Source: Poa pratensis
Lineage: Eukaryota > Streptophyta > Magnoliopsida > Poales > Poaceae
DNA length: 64,000 bases
Assembly (NCBI GenBank): GCA_947311845.1
Contig: CAMZMU010000080.1
Span: 22,367,989-22,431,988 of the forward strand
Direction of reading: 5' to 3'
In this document: one piece after another, positions 10,039-21,737 of the stretch
Position numbering within the stretch: position 1 is the stretch's first letter
Layout: the number at the start of each line of letters is the position of its first letter
Position numbers and translations under genes: made by a program
The notes under the pieces: model-generated
Databases searched by the model: none
What the model was told of the DNA's origin: nothing
Seen by the model: the letters and a program-made list of their open reading frames with translations, nothing else

Positions 10039-12550
10039 TGAAAGAGCATGTGTTGCCCCATGTGTGGTTTTGGTAATTAATGACAATCTCTATGGACTAA
10101 TGTTTGCATTGAGATATCTTTATAGATCGAGTCCATGAAGAAGTTTGGAGTTCATGTGTTGGACTCTAGAAGAGTATATGATGACCAAGGTTCTATCCAA
10201 GGATTTATATATGAAGAATGGTCATGTGTAGAGATGAGCTTATTGCAAGCATGGCTTGGAAAAGAAGATTGAGTGAACTTCATGTTTATCTCCAAGCCAT
10301 CATCTATATCAAGAGAAGTATATGAAGCGCAAGTGGATACATGAAGACGGAGATTAGCGAGGCTCTCCCATAATGGTGTATGGGGGAGCATTTGGAGATG
10401 TCTTCATCAAGCATGAGCTAGCAAGCGCAAATCAAGAAAAGTGGTCCACTTGAAGAGATCAAGATCGCCATCATCTAGCTCAAGTGGAATGCGCAAGGCA
10501 AAGGTATGATCTTGATAGGGTTTCAATTTTACCGGTCTCATGGTGTTAGTGGGAGACCGGGTTATAGGATAGATGCCGTACTATCAAGAGGGGCTCTCAA
10601 GTGAGTAACTTGATCGCATCTGTGTGGAGAGCTCAAACCTTTGCATACTTGGCATCATCATCTTTCTTGGTTCTTATTTGGCCTTTATCCATGTGAGAAT
10701 TTAGAGCTTGTGTTCATCTCCATACCAAGCTCTAGTTCATCAAGAACGGATTTCATTTGAATATCTTCTGATGTTTTTGATATTGGAGGTTTTACCGGTT
10801 CGTCTTTTGTAGAGAGGTCAAACTCTCTTCTTGTGTTATCCTCCTCACATGATGGACTATGATGTGTATATGCATGATCTTGTAGTGCTTGTGATTATCT
10901 TCGGAGCAAGCCCAAGATCATCGAAAACGGAGTCCGGATGAAAACTTGTTTGCATTCTCGGCTTTGGAAATATTATCGGTCCACCTCAAGATAGGATCCA
11001 CACCTCCCATGTGTGATATCTCCTCCATATTTGTAGCAAAGCATTTGTCGTTACCTTTCCAACGCAATTGGATTCATCTCATTTGGAGTTCATATGAGAA
11101 AGTTATCGCAGTTCAGGTTTCAGGATGAAATCCTGTAAGCGGTAGTACCGCCGTTTCGGGCGGTAGTACCGCTGGCCCTGGGCTGGGAAGCCTCAGCGGC
11201 AGTACCGCTCCCAGTACCGCCGAGATTCATCTTCGACGCAATGTGCGGTACTGGCAGCGGCACTGCCAGCGGTAGTACCGCCCGGGTTTCTTGCGCAGCC
11301 CGAAGCGGCGGTAGTGCCGCCCGCACTACCGCCAAAAGTGGCCTCTGGGGCCCATGTGCGGCAGTACCGCCCGGCGCAGCGGTACTACCGCTGGATCGGG
11401 CTGAAGGGCGCGGTCTGCGCCTGTTTTGACCGCAGCGCAGGAGGCGCCAGCGGTAGTACCGCCGGGCGCAGCGGTACTACCGCTGGCTCGGGCTGGAGCA
11501 GCCAACGGCTCCTTTTTGGGGGAACCTATTTAAGGGGCTTTCTTCCCCAACGGTTCCCCAATCTTCTTGAGCTCGTTTTTCTCTCTCCTCCATTGTTGCA
11601 AAGCTCGAAACTACAAGATCTCCCAATCCCTCCACCCAAACTCGTTGATCTTTGGAGGATTGGAGGAGAAGACCTAGATCTACATTTCCACCGAGACGTT
11701 TCTCCTCTAAGTGAGTGGAACCCTTTCGATCTAGTTCTTGAAGTTCCATTTGTTGTGTTCTTCTTTGTTCTTCCTCTCTTCTCCCCCCACAAGCATTTGT
11801 TGCTTTTGGTGGGATTTGGGAGTGAAGGACTTGAGCACTTCTTGTGTTCTTGCCTTTGCTTTTGTGCATAGGTTTGCCTTTGCTTTTGTGCATAGGTTTG
11901 CTCTCTCCACGAGGATTCGTGGAAGTGATGATTGTGAGCTTGTTACTCTTGGGTCGTTGGACCCTAGACGGTGTTCTTGTGACCTTTTGTGGTCAACGCC
12001 TTTTGTGGCGAGTGGCGCCTTTTGTGGCGTTGCAAGGCCTTTTGTGGCCGCTTGGGAGCTCCCAATCCTTTTGTGGGTTGTGCCTCAAGTTTGTTGTAAG
12101 GGACTCGATTTCCGCCCAAAAGGAAATCAATAGTGGAAGGTGAACCGAACTTTTGTGCGAGGTTCATCGGAGTATAGGGTGAGGCCTTTTGTGGCATCTT
12201 GAGTTTGATACTCACACCCCTCCAACGAGACGTACTCCCCTAAAATGGAGGAACTCGGGAATACATCGTCGTCTCCACGTGCCTCGGTTATTTCTATACC
12301 CGAGCTCTTTACTTATGCACTTTACATTGTGATAGCCTTCGAGCTTGAAGTATCATATCTTGCTATCACCTTGTTAGTTGTCTTGCTTAGCATAAGTTGT
12401 TGGTGCACATAGGTGAGCCTAATTTATTTAGGTTGTTGGCTTGTTAATTTAAACACCTAGTTTTATTCCGCAATTAGCAAGCCTAAACCGGAAAAGTTTT
12501 TAACGCCTATTCACCCCCCCCCCCCTCTAGGCGACATCCTTGTCCTTTCA
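10039..12550 (+). mobile_element. solo LTR of an LTR retrotransposon, 2,512 bp
   Basis: It begins TGAAAG and ends CTTTCA. The 5-bp duplication CGGAG lies at 10034-10038 and 12551-12555. No internal coding region, primer site or second LTR is present, so recombination between the two LTRs removed the body. The 3' part has the ATTCACCCCCC...CTCTAGGCGACAT stretch common near the ends of grass LTRs. I cannot assign Copia or Gypsy with certainty. Frames inside (for example 11314-11871) are not genes. Confidence 0.85.
11138..11490. repeat. cluster of GCGGTAGTACCGC palindromes inside the solo LTR
   Basis: GGTAGTACCGCC, GGTACTACCGCT and variants occur repeatedly over about 350 bp. Each is nearly self-complementary and spacing is irregular. 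The cluster lies in the GC-rich part of the LTR, upstream of the likely transcription start (TATTTAAG at 11526). Confidence 0.8.
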
Positions 12551-12764
12551 CGGAGCTTGGGCCAAGTGCCTGGGGGGGGCGGGGGGCAAATGGGCTTCAC
12601 ATGCAGATTGTGCCAGATTGGGGGGAGGGCAAAAAGGCCAAAAACTGACGATTTCTTGTTAAAATGGGCCAAACAGTAGTAAATTTCTGCTAAGATCTTC
12701 TTGGGCTTGGGGGGGGGGGGGGCAGCCCCCCTGACTTACGTGTAGCTCCGCCCCTGCTGTCGAT

Positions 12765-13064
12765 CATAATGTCGACCAGAAAACCTAAAAACTTAAACAC
12801 GAGTTAATAGTCCAGTGTGGATGAATTATGCAAGCCATCAAGCTATGATTAATCGCTGGTGATCAAAACAAAGAAAATGTGGAGTAGAAATAAGCAAGTA
12901 GATTAAGACATAATTTCACGGGCATGGTCCACAGGCCAGAGCAGCAAGAACATTCCTCGCGGCTGCGTCCATAACGTCGTTGATACCTTCGAGCTTCACC
13001 ATCGTGGAGCCATGGCACTAGGGACACCGATGTGACGTCGAGCTAACTACCATCAAGCAAATCC
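12765..13064. other. short intergenic spacer
   Basis: No gene, terminal repeats or duplications were recognised between the hAT MITE and the Tourist-like MITE. Confidence 0.4.
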
Positions 13065-13739
13065 TACGGGCTCCTTTGATTTAAAGGAATTGTATAGGAT
13101 TTTTGAGAATTGGATCTTACAGGAAATTTCCTATTTTGATTGTTTGATTTGTAAGATTGGATCCTATAGAAATTTTTATTGAGTATCATTTGTACTAATA
13201 TTTTAGCCGAAGCAGGAAGGAGCTCTGCCGATATCATTTATAGTATCATCTGTACCAATTCCCATAGTGATTTTTGCATTCATTTCAATCTTTATTTACA
13301 ATTTGTTTGATATGATCAAATAACACTACAAGAAATATGCTATCCTATGACCTTTTATTGTGACGCTCAAAATATTGGTCATAGATCTATGACCATTTTG
13401 AACCAGTTGGTCATATGCTGTTTTTGAGGGTGTAAACAGCACAAATTTATGACCAATTTTGTCAGAAAGGTCATGATCTCCTAACATGAATTGGTCATAA
13501 TGCAAATAACATTAATTTAATATATTTTTTCTACCCGATTACGACCAATTTAAATGGTCATTCGTATTAGTTGACAGCCAACTCAGCAGTCTCGCCTACG
13601 TGTCACTGCTTAGGTGTCATTTTTGCTTACGTGTCATTGCTTAGGTGTCATTTTCGCTTACGTGTCAATACTCAGCCATCTCACTGACAAGTGGGACCCG
13701 TTGACAGGAGGAGCACATATTGACTTGTTGATCGATCTG

Positions 13740-14010
13740 AACGGTGGGACACGCCATGTGACTTGTCATGTGGGACCCATCCTGTTGCCATGTGGGACCA
13801 GTGGGACCCGCCATGTGACTTGTCATGTGGGACCCACCCTGCTGCCATGTGGGACCCGCCTGGTCGGACCCACCGTGTGACCTGCCATGTGGGACCCGCC
13901 ATGTGACTTGTCATGTGGGACCCACCGTGTGACCTGTGGGACCCACCGTGTGACCTGTGGGACCCACCGTGTGACCTGGGACCCACCCAGCCACCAGCTG
14001 ACATGTGGGA
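13740..14010. repeat. array of GTGGGACCCACCGTGTGACC-like units
   Basis: GTGGGACCC followed by ACC/GCC-(G/A)TGTGACTTGTCATG or GTGTGACCTG recurs about ten times with unit lengths near 20-40 bp. Frames reading GSHRSHGGSHRSHGG on the minus strand come only from this repeat and are not genes. Confidence 0.8.
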
Positions 14011-14459
14011 CCCACTTCCACCTAGCAGACATACCCGCACCGGCCGGTTTCACGGAATGGTGCAATTAAAAGAAATAACGCGGCGCGAAGGATCGAAGTC
14101 GAGCCGTCCTCACCTCACGAACGAGCTCCTACCACTGGACCAATGCTTGGTTCGTGTTAACAGGAGACATGGAAGGTACTTGTACGTAACCCGTCCAGGG
14201 CAAAAGCCCATTTTAGAAACCTGCACGAAATGGAAGGCAATGGCACTGCAAGTTGGATGGGCCGGCCCATCTCGGCTGGTCCTTTTTTTTGTTGTTCTTT
14301 TCTTTTTATTCTTTTCTGTTTTCTTCATAACTTTTGATTTTGAAGTCTAATTTAACCCAAATAATATCAAAAATATTGTAAATATGTCCTATATCATTGT
14401 AGATTATTAGGTACTATTTTTTTTCAAACTAAATAAAAAATAACCCTAAGCTTATATAT

Positions 14460-17340
14460 TACTTTACATAGGATTTGCGGAATTCAAAATAAAATTTTAA
14501 AATTATTCTTTGAAATACCATTGCAAAATTAAAAAATGCAAGTTTTTTAAAATATGCCCTGATAAAAATGCAAACATACATTTGGTTATTTGTAGATAAC
14601 ATGTGGTCTAATATTTTATAAATATGGTGTGATCCCATTTTGCGACATATTTTTGCTATGTGCTTCACAAAAAAAACATTTTTCGGACTCGGAAAATGAA
14701 AAATGGTTTTTTTGTACAAGGAAACTGAAAAGTTTCTTCGGCAACATTGTTCACGGCTCGAAGATACACGTCTGTGCCCAATATGGGCATACTTAAGCAA
14801 ACTATACCATGAATGTGGACATAACATTCGTCGTATGCCGATTTCAAAATATGCTCAACTCGGGGGACATGACCGTTCGTATCTAGGGGTTAAATCTTGC
14901 AAAACTTTTGTTATATCTCTGATGAAATAGGTACTTGTGTACCTAAATATGATTTTTTCAAAAAATCATGAGAAAACTACGAGGGACCTGTAGTTCAAAT
15001 TTGACCCCCTTCCAGCTGAATCGGCATGAATTTGTCTTTTTTACGAGAGGTAGATGGAAACTGTTTTACATGCAACAAGTTGGTTATTTGTAATTACAAT
15101 GTGGTCTAGTATTTTCAAATAATGTAGCGCTCCTATTTTGCGACATATTTTTGGTAGTTGCTTCACAAAATAACCCATTTTTTGCATTCGGAAATAGAAA
15201 AATGATTTTTTCGTGAAAAGAAAATAAAAAGTTTCTTCGGCAACATTGTTCACGGTTCCAAGATACACGTTTGTGCCCAATACGGGCATATTTAAGCAAA
15301 CTATACCATGAATGTAGACATATCATTCGTCATTTGGCCCTAAAGCCATGAATCTTCATAGATGATACATCATTTCTGAGAACACTTTTTCGATACAACT
15401 TCTGTATTGCAAGTCTATATTTTTTCTGGTAACTAGGTCACATATCATGACTCCACGCGAAGGTTTTCCATTTATTTGATTTTTTTTGAATTTTGTATGC
15501 TTGTTTGAAAATCTAGTCGAAGTCTTGGTCATGACCGTTCGTGTGTAGTGATTGAATCATGCAAATATTTTTGTGTATCTATGATGAAATGACTAGTTGT
15601 GAACCTAGAAATGAAATTCCTAAAAAATAACGGGCAAGATATATAGCACTTGTAGTTCAAATTTTAGCCATTTCCAACTGAATCGGCAGGAATTTGTCTT
15701 TTTTACGAGAGGTAGATAGAAACTGTTTAACACACAACCACTTGGTTAATTGTAAATATTATGTGGTATAGTATTTTTAGAAAATGTAGCGCTCCTATTT
15801 TACGACATATTTTTGGTAGTTGCTTCACAAAATAACCCATTTTTTGCATTCGGAAATAGAAAATTGATTTTTTCGTGAAAGAAAATAAAAAGTTTCTTCG
15901 GCAACATTGTTCACGGTTCCAAGATACACGTTTGTGCCCAATACGGGGATATTTAAGCAAACTATACCATGAATGTGGACATATCATTCGTCATTTGGCC
16001 CTAAAGCCATGAATCTTCATAGATGATACATCATTTCTGAGAACACTTTTTCGATACAACTTCTGTATTGCAAGTCTATATTTTTTTCTGGTAACTAGGT
16101 CACATATCATGACTCCACGCGAAGGTTTTCCATTTATTTGATTTTTTTGAATTTTGTATGCTTGTTTGAAAATCTAGTCGAAGTCTTGGTCATGACCGTT
16201 CGTGTGTAGTGATTGAATCATGCAAATATTTTTGTGTATCTATGATGAAATGACTAGTTGTGAACCTAGAAATGAAATTCCTAAAAAATAACGGGCAAGA
16301 TATATAGCACTTGTAGTTCAAATTTTAGCCATTTCCAGCTGAATCGGCAGGAATTTGTCTTTTTTACGAGAGGTAGATAGAAACTGTTTAACACACAGCC
16401 ATTTGGTTAATTGTAAATATTATGTGGTATAGTATTTTTAGAAAATGTATTTCTCCTAACTTACCACATATTTTCGGTAGTTGCTTCACAAAATAACCCA
16501 TTTTTTGCACTCGGAATATGATAAATGATTTTTTTGTGCACGGAAAATGAAAACTTTCTTCGGCAACATTGTTCGTGGTTCCAAGATGCACGTTTGTGTA
16601 GAATATGGGAACATTTGAACAAACTATGCCATGAATGTGGCGATAACATTGGTCATTTGGCCCTAAAGCCATGAATCTTCATAGATGATAACTCATTTCT
16701 GAGAACACTTTCTTAAGAAAATTGCCGTATTCCAACTTTATGATTTTCGATGGATACTAGGACACATATAATGACACCGCGTGAAGGTTTTCCATTTATT
16801 TGATTTTTTTTGAATTTCGTATGCCGGTTTCAATATACGGTCAACTCGGGGGACATGACCATTCGTAGCTAGGGTTTGAATCTTGCAAAACTAATGTTGT
16901 TTCTCTGATGAAATAGGTACTTGTGTATCTAAAAATGATTTTTTCAAAAAATCTTGAGAAAACTACGAGGCACATGTAGTTCAAATTTGACCCGATTCCT
17001 GCTGAATTGGCAGAAACTTTTCTTTTTTACGAGAGGTGGTTGGAAACTGTTTGGCTGCAACAATTTAGTTTTTTGTACATTATATGTGGTCTAGTATTTT
17101 TAGAAATTGGATTGCTCCAATTTTACAACATATTTTTGGTAGGTGCTTCACAAAAAAACCCATTTTTCGCACTCGGAAATTGAAAAATGGTTTTTTCGTG
17201 AAAGGAAAATGAAAAGTTTCTTCGCAAAATAAAATATTTATGAATTACTATTTCTTCTACGTTGCATTGTATGGTCAGTTTTCTAGTCTTTTTATAATTG
17301 TTGTGCTCCAATTTTGTAACAAATTTGGTACTTTCTTCAC
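14460..17340. repeat. tandem array of about 660-bp units inside the CACTA element
   Basis: The landmark GCAACATTGTTC recurs near 14741, 15239, 15901 and 16562. CTTTTTTACGAGAGGT recurs near 15035, 15697, 16357 and 17020. The repeating period is about 661 bp, with the first unit shortened and the last incomplete. The units around 15340-16000 and 16000-16660 are almost identical, so amplification is recent compared with the outer copies. No coding function is seen. Confidence 0.85.
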
Positions 17341-17379
17341 ATAAATAGAGACAGTTTATGTTTTTTTGCCATCTATTCT

Positions 17380-20110
17380 GGGGAACTGGGCCGAAACTAG
17401 CCGAGCCCAGCTATATTAGGCCTGTTATAAAGTGGCCGAAGCAGCGTCAGCCGTCGGATGCAGATCGGACGGTCCCGAGCGCCCGCATCTGCTATATAGG
17501 CTTAGCGTCGCCGCCCTCCTGTGAAACCCTAGCGCATCTCAGAGATCCCCCGCCGCCACTTCTCTCTCGCTCAACCGCCGCAGCCGCAGCGCCGTCTCTC
17601 CCTCACCTCCTCCTCTCTCTCCATCGCACCACCTCTCCTCTCTCTCTGCTTCGTATCCGACCGCACCACCTCTCCTCCGCCTACGCCGCCGCACCTCTCT
17701 CTCTTCACCGAACCCATCGACCTCTCCCTCCGCAGCCCACCGAATCCAGATCGAGATCCATTCTCCTGCACCACCGAAGCCCTCGACCGCCTGCACCAGA
17801 CCGCCGATGGCGCCTCCTCCTTCCCTCTCTCGCAGGCGCGCCGACCCCCCTTCTCCCGCTCATCGCCGGTACACGAGAACGACGACGGCGTCGACGGGAA
17901 CGAGCTCCAGCCTCGACTATGCCTTCTCCACGGCAGGGCAGGTGAGCTCCTCTCCCTACGTCCCTCTCAGATATGGAACGTGGTAATCACCTGATGTGTT
18001 CTTGTTGCAGGGGATGTGGCGACGGGCAAGGAGAACGCGGCGGTGGTCGTGGTGGCGTCGGCGGAGGTTTGCTAGTCCTGTCCGCATCAAGGGTCTCCTC
18101 GACCAGAGCCTCTGCTCTAGCCCCTGCATCGGTGCACGGTGTTCTTATATTACAAGCCATCCTATGTCATCCTCTGCCCAGCCCCTGCATCGGTGCGTGC
18201 CCGTGAACCTCTCGTCTCTTCTGTTCTACTTGTCTTCTAGGTAACTCTGTTAGTAGAGAGTCGAGACAAGTCAAACTGTGGAAGTGATGCCTGATACACA
18301 TTGTTGTCTACATTTAGCTGCAAATAGTCATACTTTGAGTGCGTCTGGTTTGATCCTCATTGATGTGCGGGTTCTGATATGCACTTCACATGAAATTTGC
18401 AATTGCTTATAATTTTGCCTCACATGGTACTTGCTGCCTACATATATTCGAACAAGATATTATTGCTCTCTAGCATGCAAAGTTGTTGTTTATAATACTT
18501 GTATCCTACCATGCAAAGGAGTAATTCTTGACTGCTCCCTAGCAAGATATGTTATCTGTTGCTTCCATCATATATGAATGCACCTTAGTTCTCTGTGCTA
18601 AATGAATATCTACGTCTGTTTGCATTCCTTTTCTAATGTGCAAACTTTTTCTAATGTGAGGTGGATAAGTGCATGAGAAGCGGTTTGCCTTTGGCTGCTC
18701 CTGCTCTTTGGCGGTTTGGTCCAGCCTGACATGGACAGTTTGGCCGCACCTCTGCTGGCAAGAAGATCCGTGGGTCTGCGTGGAAAGGGTTCCTGCCTCC
18801 GACAGTTTGACTACCTACTCGGCTCTTGCCGCTGCACAACAATCCCCCGGTGAGCTTCTCGGGCTCCCTTTTGGGTAAAGTGCATTATTCTGTTCCACTT
18901 ATGTCTTAGAAAGCTTATGAAATCTGACTTGTGGAAATACATTGACGTGATATTTTCTGTTCTGTTCTTGTATCATCTTTTGCTGCTCTTTTATTTATCT
19001 TGGCTATACTGTTCTTTATTGCCTAATGTTCTTTGTTGCTGATAGTGTCACCTTCAACAAAATTGAGTGCTTGTACTCTATTGAAGCCTTGTGTGTTTTT
19101 GAAGTCCTGTATGGCTTTATCTATTGTGACACTCCTATGTTTATCTGCTTTGGCACTTTGTTTTTATCTGTTGCTTGAGTGATATATCAAATGCACTGAG
19201 ATCCTCCCTTCCCTTGAATAGGCAAGGAATGTTGACATACTGGACAGTGTGACCATCTGGCTTTCCGAGAACGCCACGGATGAGAGATATTCCTTTATTG
19301 CAATGACTTCAAGATTCTCTCGCGCTCAGCTGCAATGATCAACCAGGTTAGAGTCTATGTCATTGCCTTTTTTTTGCAGTTGCTTATTTCTAACCCAGGT
19401 CACATAAACAACTAACTTTGATATGAGTTGTTACCTGATATCAATTAACATATGCTCAATGTCTACAGTTTCTGTTTCATCCAGATTGGGCTTGGAGTTT
19501 TTTCATTAGGCACGATTACAGAGCCAACAACATTCAGATATCGTAGTTAATTGAACATAGTGCTGTAAATCATAAAGCATGATTTACCCATATCATGTAC
19601 TTATCTGTGTCCTAGAATGTGAATGTATTATTGTTTCTAGGTGAAACTAGTCTTATTGTGAGCTATGATACTAAAGTGGTGTTGTGTATCTATAATATTG
19701 GTCCATAAGTTTGTCTTGCTCTTAAGTAATTATGTTTCTCATGTGTATCTATTCTTAATGGCGATATCTTAATTTGTCACATATATTCAAGTCTATTCGT
19801 AATGGCAATCTTTTTGTCGCTGGTACCTTCAGGATCTAACAGTTTCTGCTGGTAAAACTGTACAGGATCGAAGTATATGGAGTAGCACGGAGGATGCAAG
19901 TGGGAAAGTGAACATAATTTTGTACTGGTATAGGTGGTGTAGGTGACACAGCTTTTGGTTTTCCTGTCAGAATGATAATTCTGTAGAGTAGTTATATACT
20001 GTAATAATAGGCATATGTGGGTTGTAATAGATTGTATAGATCTCTGGATTGTAATAGCTAATTTACTGTTATTTTGGACGAGGATCATGTGTTATTTCTG
20101 TAATTATTGA
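17380..20110 (+). pseudogene. gene-like spliced segment carried by the CACTA element (probable captured host sequence)
   Basis: A TATATAGG box at 17493-17499 precedes a CT-rich leader and a GC-rich first exon. The first exon ends at a CAG|GTGAGC donor near 17943. TTGTTGCAG|GGGATG near 18010 opens a second exon. In one frame the two join as ...CLLHGRAG|DVATGKENAAVVVVASAEV before a stop. Further exon-like blocks lie at about 18680-18850 (ending at CCCCG|GTGAGC) and 19222-19345 (ending at CAG|GTTAG). AT-rich introns with pyrimidine-rich acceptors lie between. The contrast in base composition with the CACTA ends and the lack of any transposase suggest fragments of host genes. I do not recognise the donor gene. 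Confidence 0.45.
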
Positions 20111-20850
20111 AATATCGACTGAAAACTTGTGAAATGAAACCTAACCAGTCTGCTCGTTTATGAAAATAATCTGGCAAATTCAAATCTTTCCGACATGTGG
20201 GACCTGTCTATGAGGTGGACATGACAAGTGGGTCCCATCTGACTAGTGGGACCAATTACAATTATAATGGTCGAAAGTAAAAAATTAATGGACTGTGAAA
20301 AGGCCACAGCCCAGAAATAAAAGGGCCAAATTGTTGGGCTTGGCCCATGTACTGAGTCGAAAAATAGACAGGAAAAAAATAAAATGGGCTGAATTATTGG
20401 GCTCAGCCCATCTAAACGGTTGAACTGGACTGGGCTGATTCTGGTCTACGACCATTCAATTTGGTCACAAAATTGCCACGTCAGCTTTGCCACGTTGGAT
20501 TTGACGTGGCGTGGCCAGATTGCCAGTGACCAAAAATTTGGTCATAAAATCTGTGACCTTTTCTTTTGGTCATAGAGGTCTATGACCAATCCATAAAAAA
20601 GGTCATATTGGATCGTTAGTGACGCTCATAACGTGACCAAGTGTTTTTGGTCACAAAAAGGTCACAAATTAAAATATATGACCATTCAGTGACCAATATT
20701 GAGGGTCATAGGATAGCATATTTCTTGTAGTGTAAATTTTGGTGCATACAATATCTTGTAGAATTAGACTCAGCATGACATTTCAATACTATGTTTTTCC
20801 TATTCTTACTTTTATTTCTCTCCTATTCCTACAAATTAAAGAGGCTCTAC

Positions 20851-21737
20851 ATCTCGAGCGGAGGCATAGCTGCGCATGCCTCATGGCACTAACTATATCG
20901 TGGAGATATGGAACCCTGGGACTCCGATGTGACGTCTATACTCAACGGTATAGAAGAACGTCACGCTGGTTGGTAGTCAGCAAGACGATTGATTCTTAGC
21001 TGGGTCTGACATTAACGGTGCATGCTTTGGTATACGTTTTTAAAGACTTTGTCATTAAACATGATGGTTTGGAAAACAAATGGTGGAGGCTCGACTCTCT
21101 TCCGGTGTTCGTCTCGGCGGCGATGGAGTTGGGCGGCGGCCGCTCGCTACGGTGGTTGTAGAAAACCCTAGAGATAGTTTTGTATTTCTCGATCTCTTAA
21201 GATTTCATCTATAAATTCAGGATAATCATTTTATCCCGGTCTGTCTTTTAGTTTCCACATGTGTTGCTTACTGTAACTTGATTTTCGATTAATGAAACAA
21301 ATGTGGTCACGTCGCCGTTGGTGTATTAGTATCTAAGTTATGAATCACATGTGGAGTGAGATGCTCCTCCCCACCGCCCGGGCGAGTGGCTTCTTTGTCC
21401 CCCCCCCCCCCCCCCACCGCCCCGGTGGGCCTTTAAAAAGTGGCCCATCTAAAAAAATAAAACCATCCATAAGTACTGCAAATGCATTGGAAGAGGGTCA
21501 TCTAATATTCAGTTGTTTAGTAAACTCTGTAAGCTAACCAGTCGGCCGGGCGGTGGGGAGGAGCAGGTCGCTTGATCACTTGAAAGATGATTGTTTCCCT
21601 CAACAAGAAAATATAAACTTTGTAAGATACGCACGACAACACACACACAATGCATTGCATGAAGAAATACTTTTTATTTCTGAAATCACCATCCCATACA
21701 AAAAGATACATTATGAGTACGCAACTTACATTTTTGC
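20851..21737. other. intergenic sequence with a homopolymer C tract
   Basis: A run of about 18 C residues lies near 21399-21415. 21060-21320 looks like the 3' part of a retroposed transcript (AATGAAACAAATGTGG end) but lacks a clear tail. No gene is supported. Confidence 0.35.

Larger units (their letters stand above)
10028..12756. mobile_element. hAT-type MITE (about 212 bp) split by a solo LTR
   Basis: The left piece is CAGTGGCGGAG (10028-10038); the right piece is 12556-12756, ending CTCCGCCCCTG. Flanks ATGTCGAT (10020-10027) and CTGTCGAT (12757-12764) match at seven of eight bases, the hAT duplication length. Removing the LTR and one CGGAG copy restores a continuous CAGTGGCGGAGCTTGGGCCA start. 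The interior has long G runs. Confidence 0.75.
13324..20732 (+). mobile_element. non-autonomous CACTA (En/Spm) element, 7,409 bp
   Basis: The ends are perfect inverted repeats of 29 bp starting CACTACAAGAAATATGC, flanked by TAA (13321-13323 and 20733-20735), the 3-bp CACTA duplication. Subterminal regions are dense in TATGACC/GGTCATA motifs in both orientations, as expected for transposase binding. No transposase or TNPA-like frame was found. The interior holds short tandem repeats (13610-14000), a ~660-bp array (14460-17340) and a gene-like segment (17380-20110). Orientation is taken from that segment. Confidence 0.9.
13068..20847. mobile_element. Tourist/Harbinger-like MITE (about 368 bp) split by a CACTA element
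   Basis: The left end GGGCTCCTTTGATTT and the right end read inward, GAGCCTCTTTAATTT, form an imperfect inverted repeat. TAC flanks both sides (13065-13067, 20848-20850). The CACTA element 13324-20732 interrupts it. The 3-bp flank and G-rich terminus fit the Harbinger class, but the family is not certain. Confidence 0.6.

Noticed and set aside
11138..11490. CRISPR-like repeat pattern
   Set aside because: Units are palindromic, irregularly spaced and have no spacers; the sequence is plant LTR DNA.
11314..11871. 185-codon plus-strand frame in the solo LTR
   Set aside because: It lies in an LTR, derives partly from GGTAGTACCGCC repeats and has no domain or conserved start.
13681..14065. Frames rich in GSHRSHGG on the minus strand
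   Set aside because: They are translations of the GTGGGACCC tandem repeat and exist in several registers.
17358..17945. 195-codon plus-strand frame as a protein
   Set aside because: It starts upstream of the TATA box and is Pro/Arg/Ser low-complexity leader; the likely exon uses a later start.
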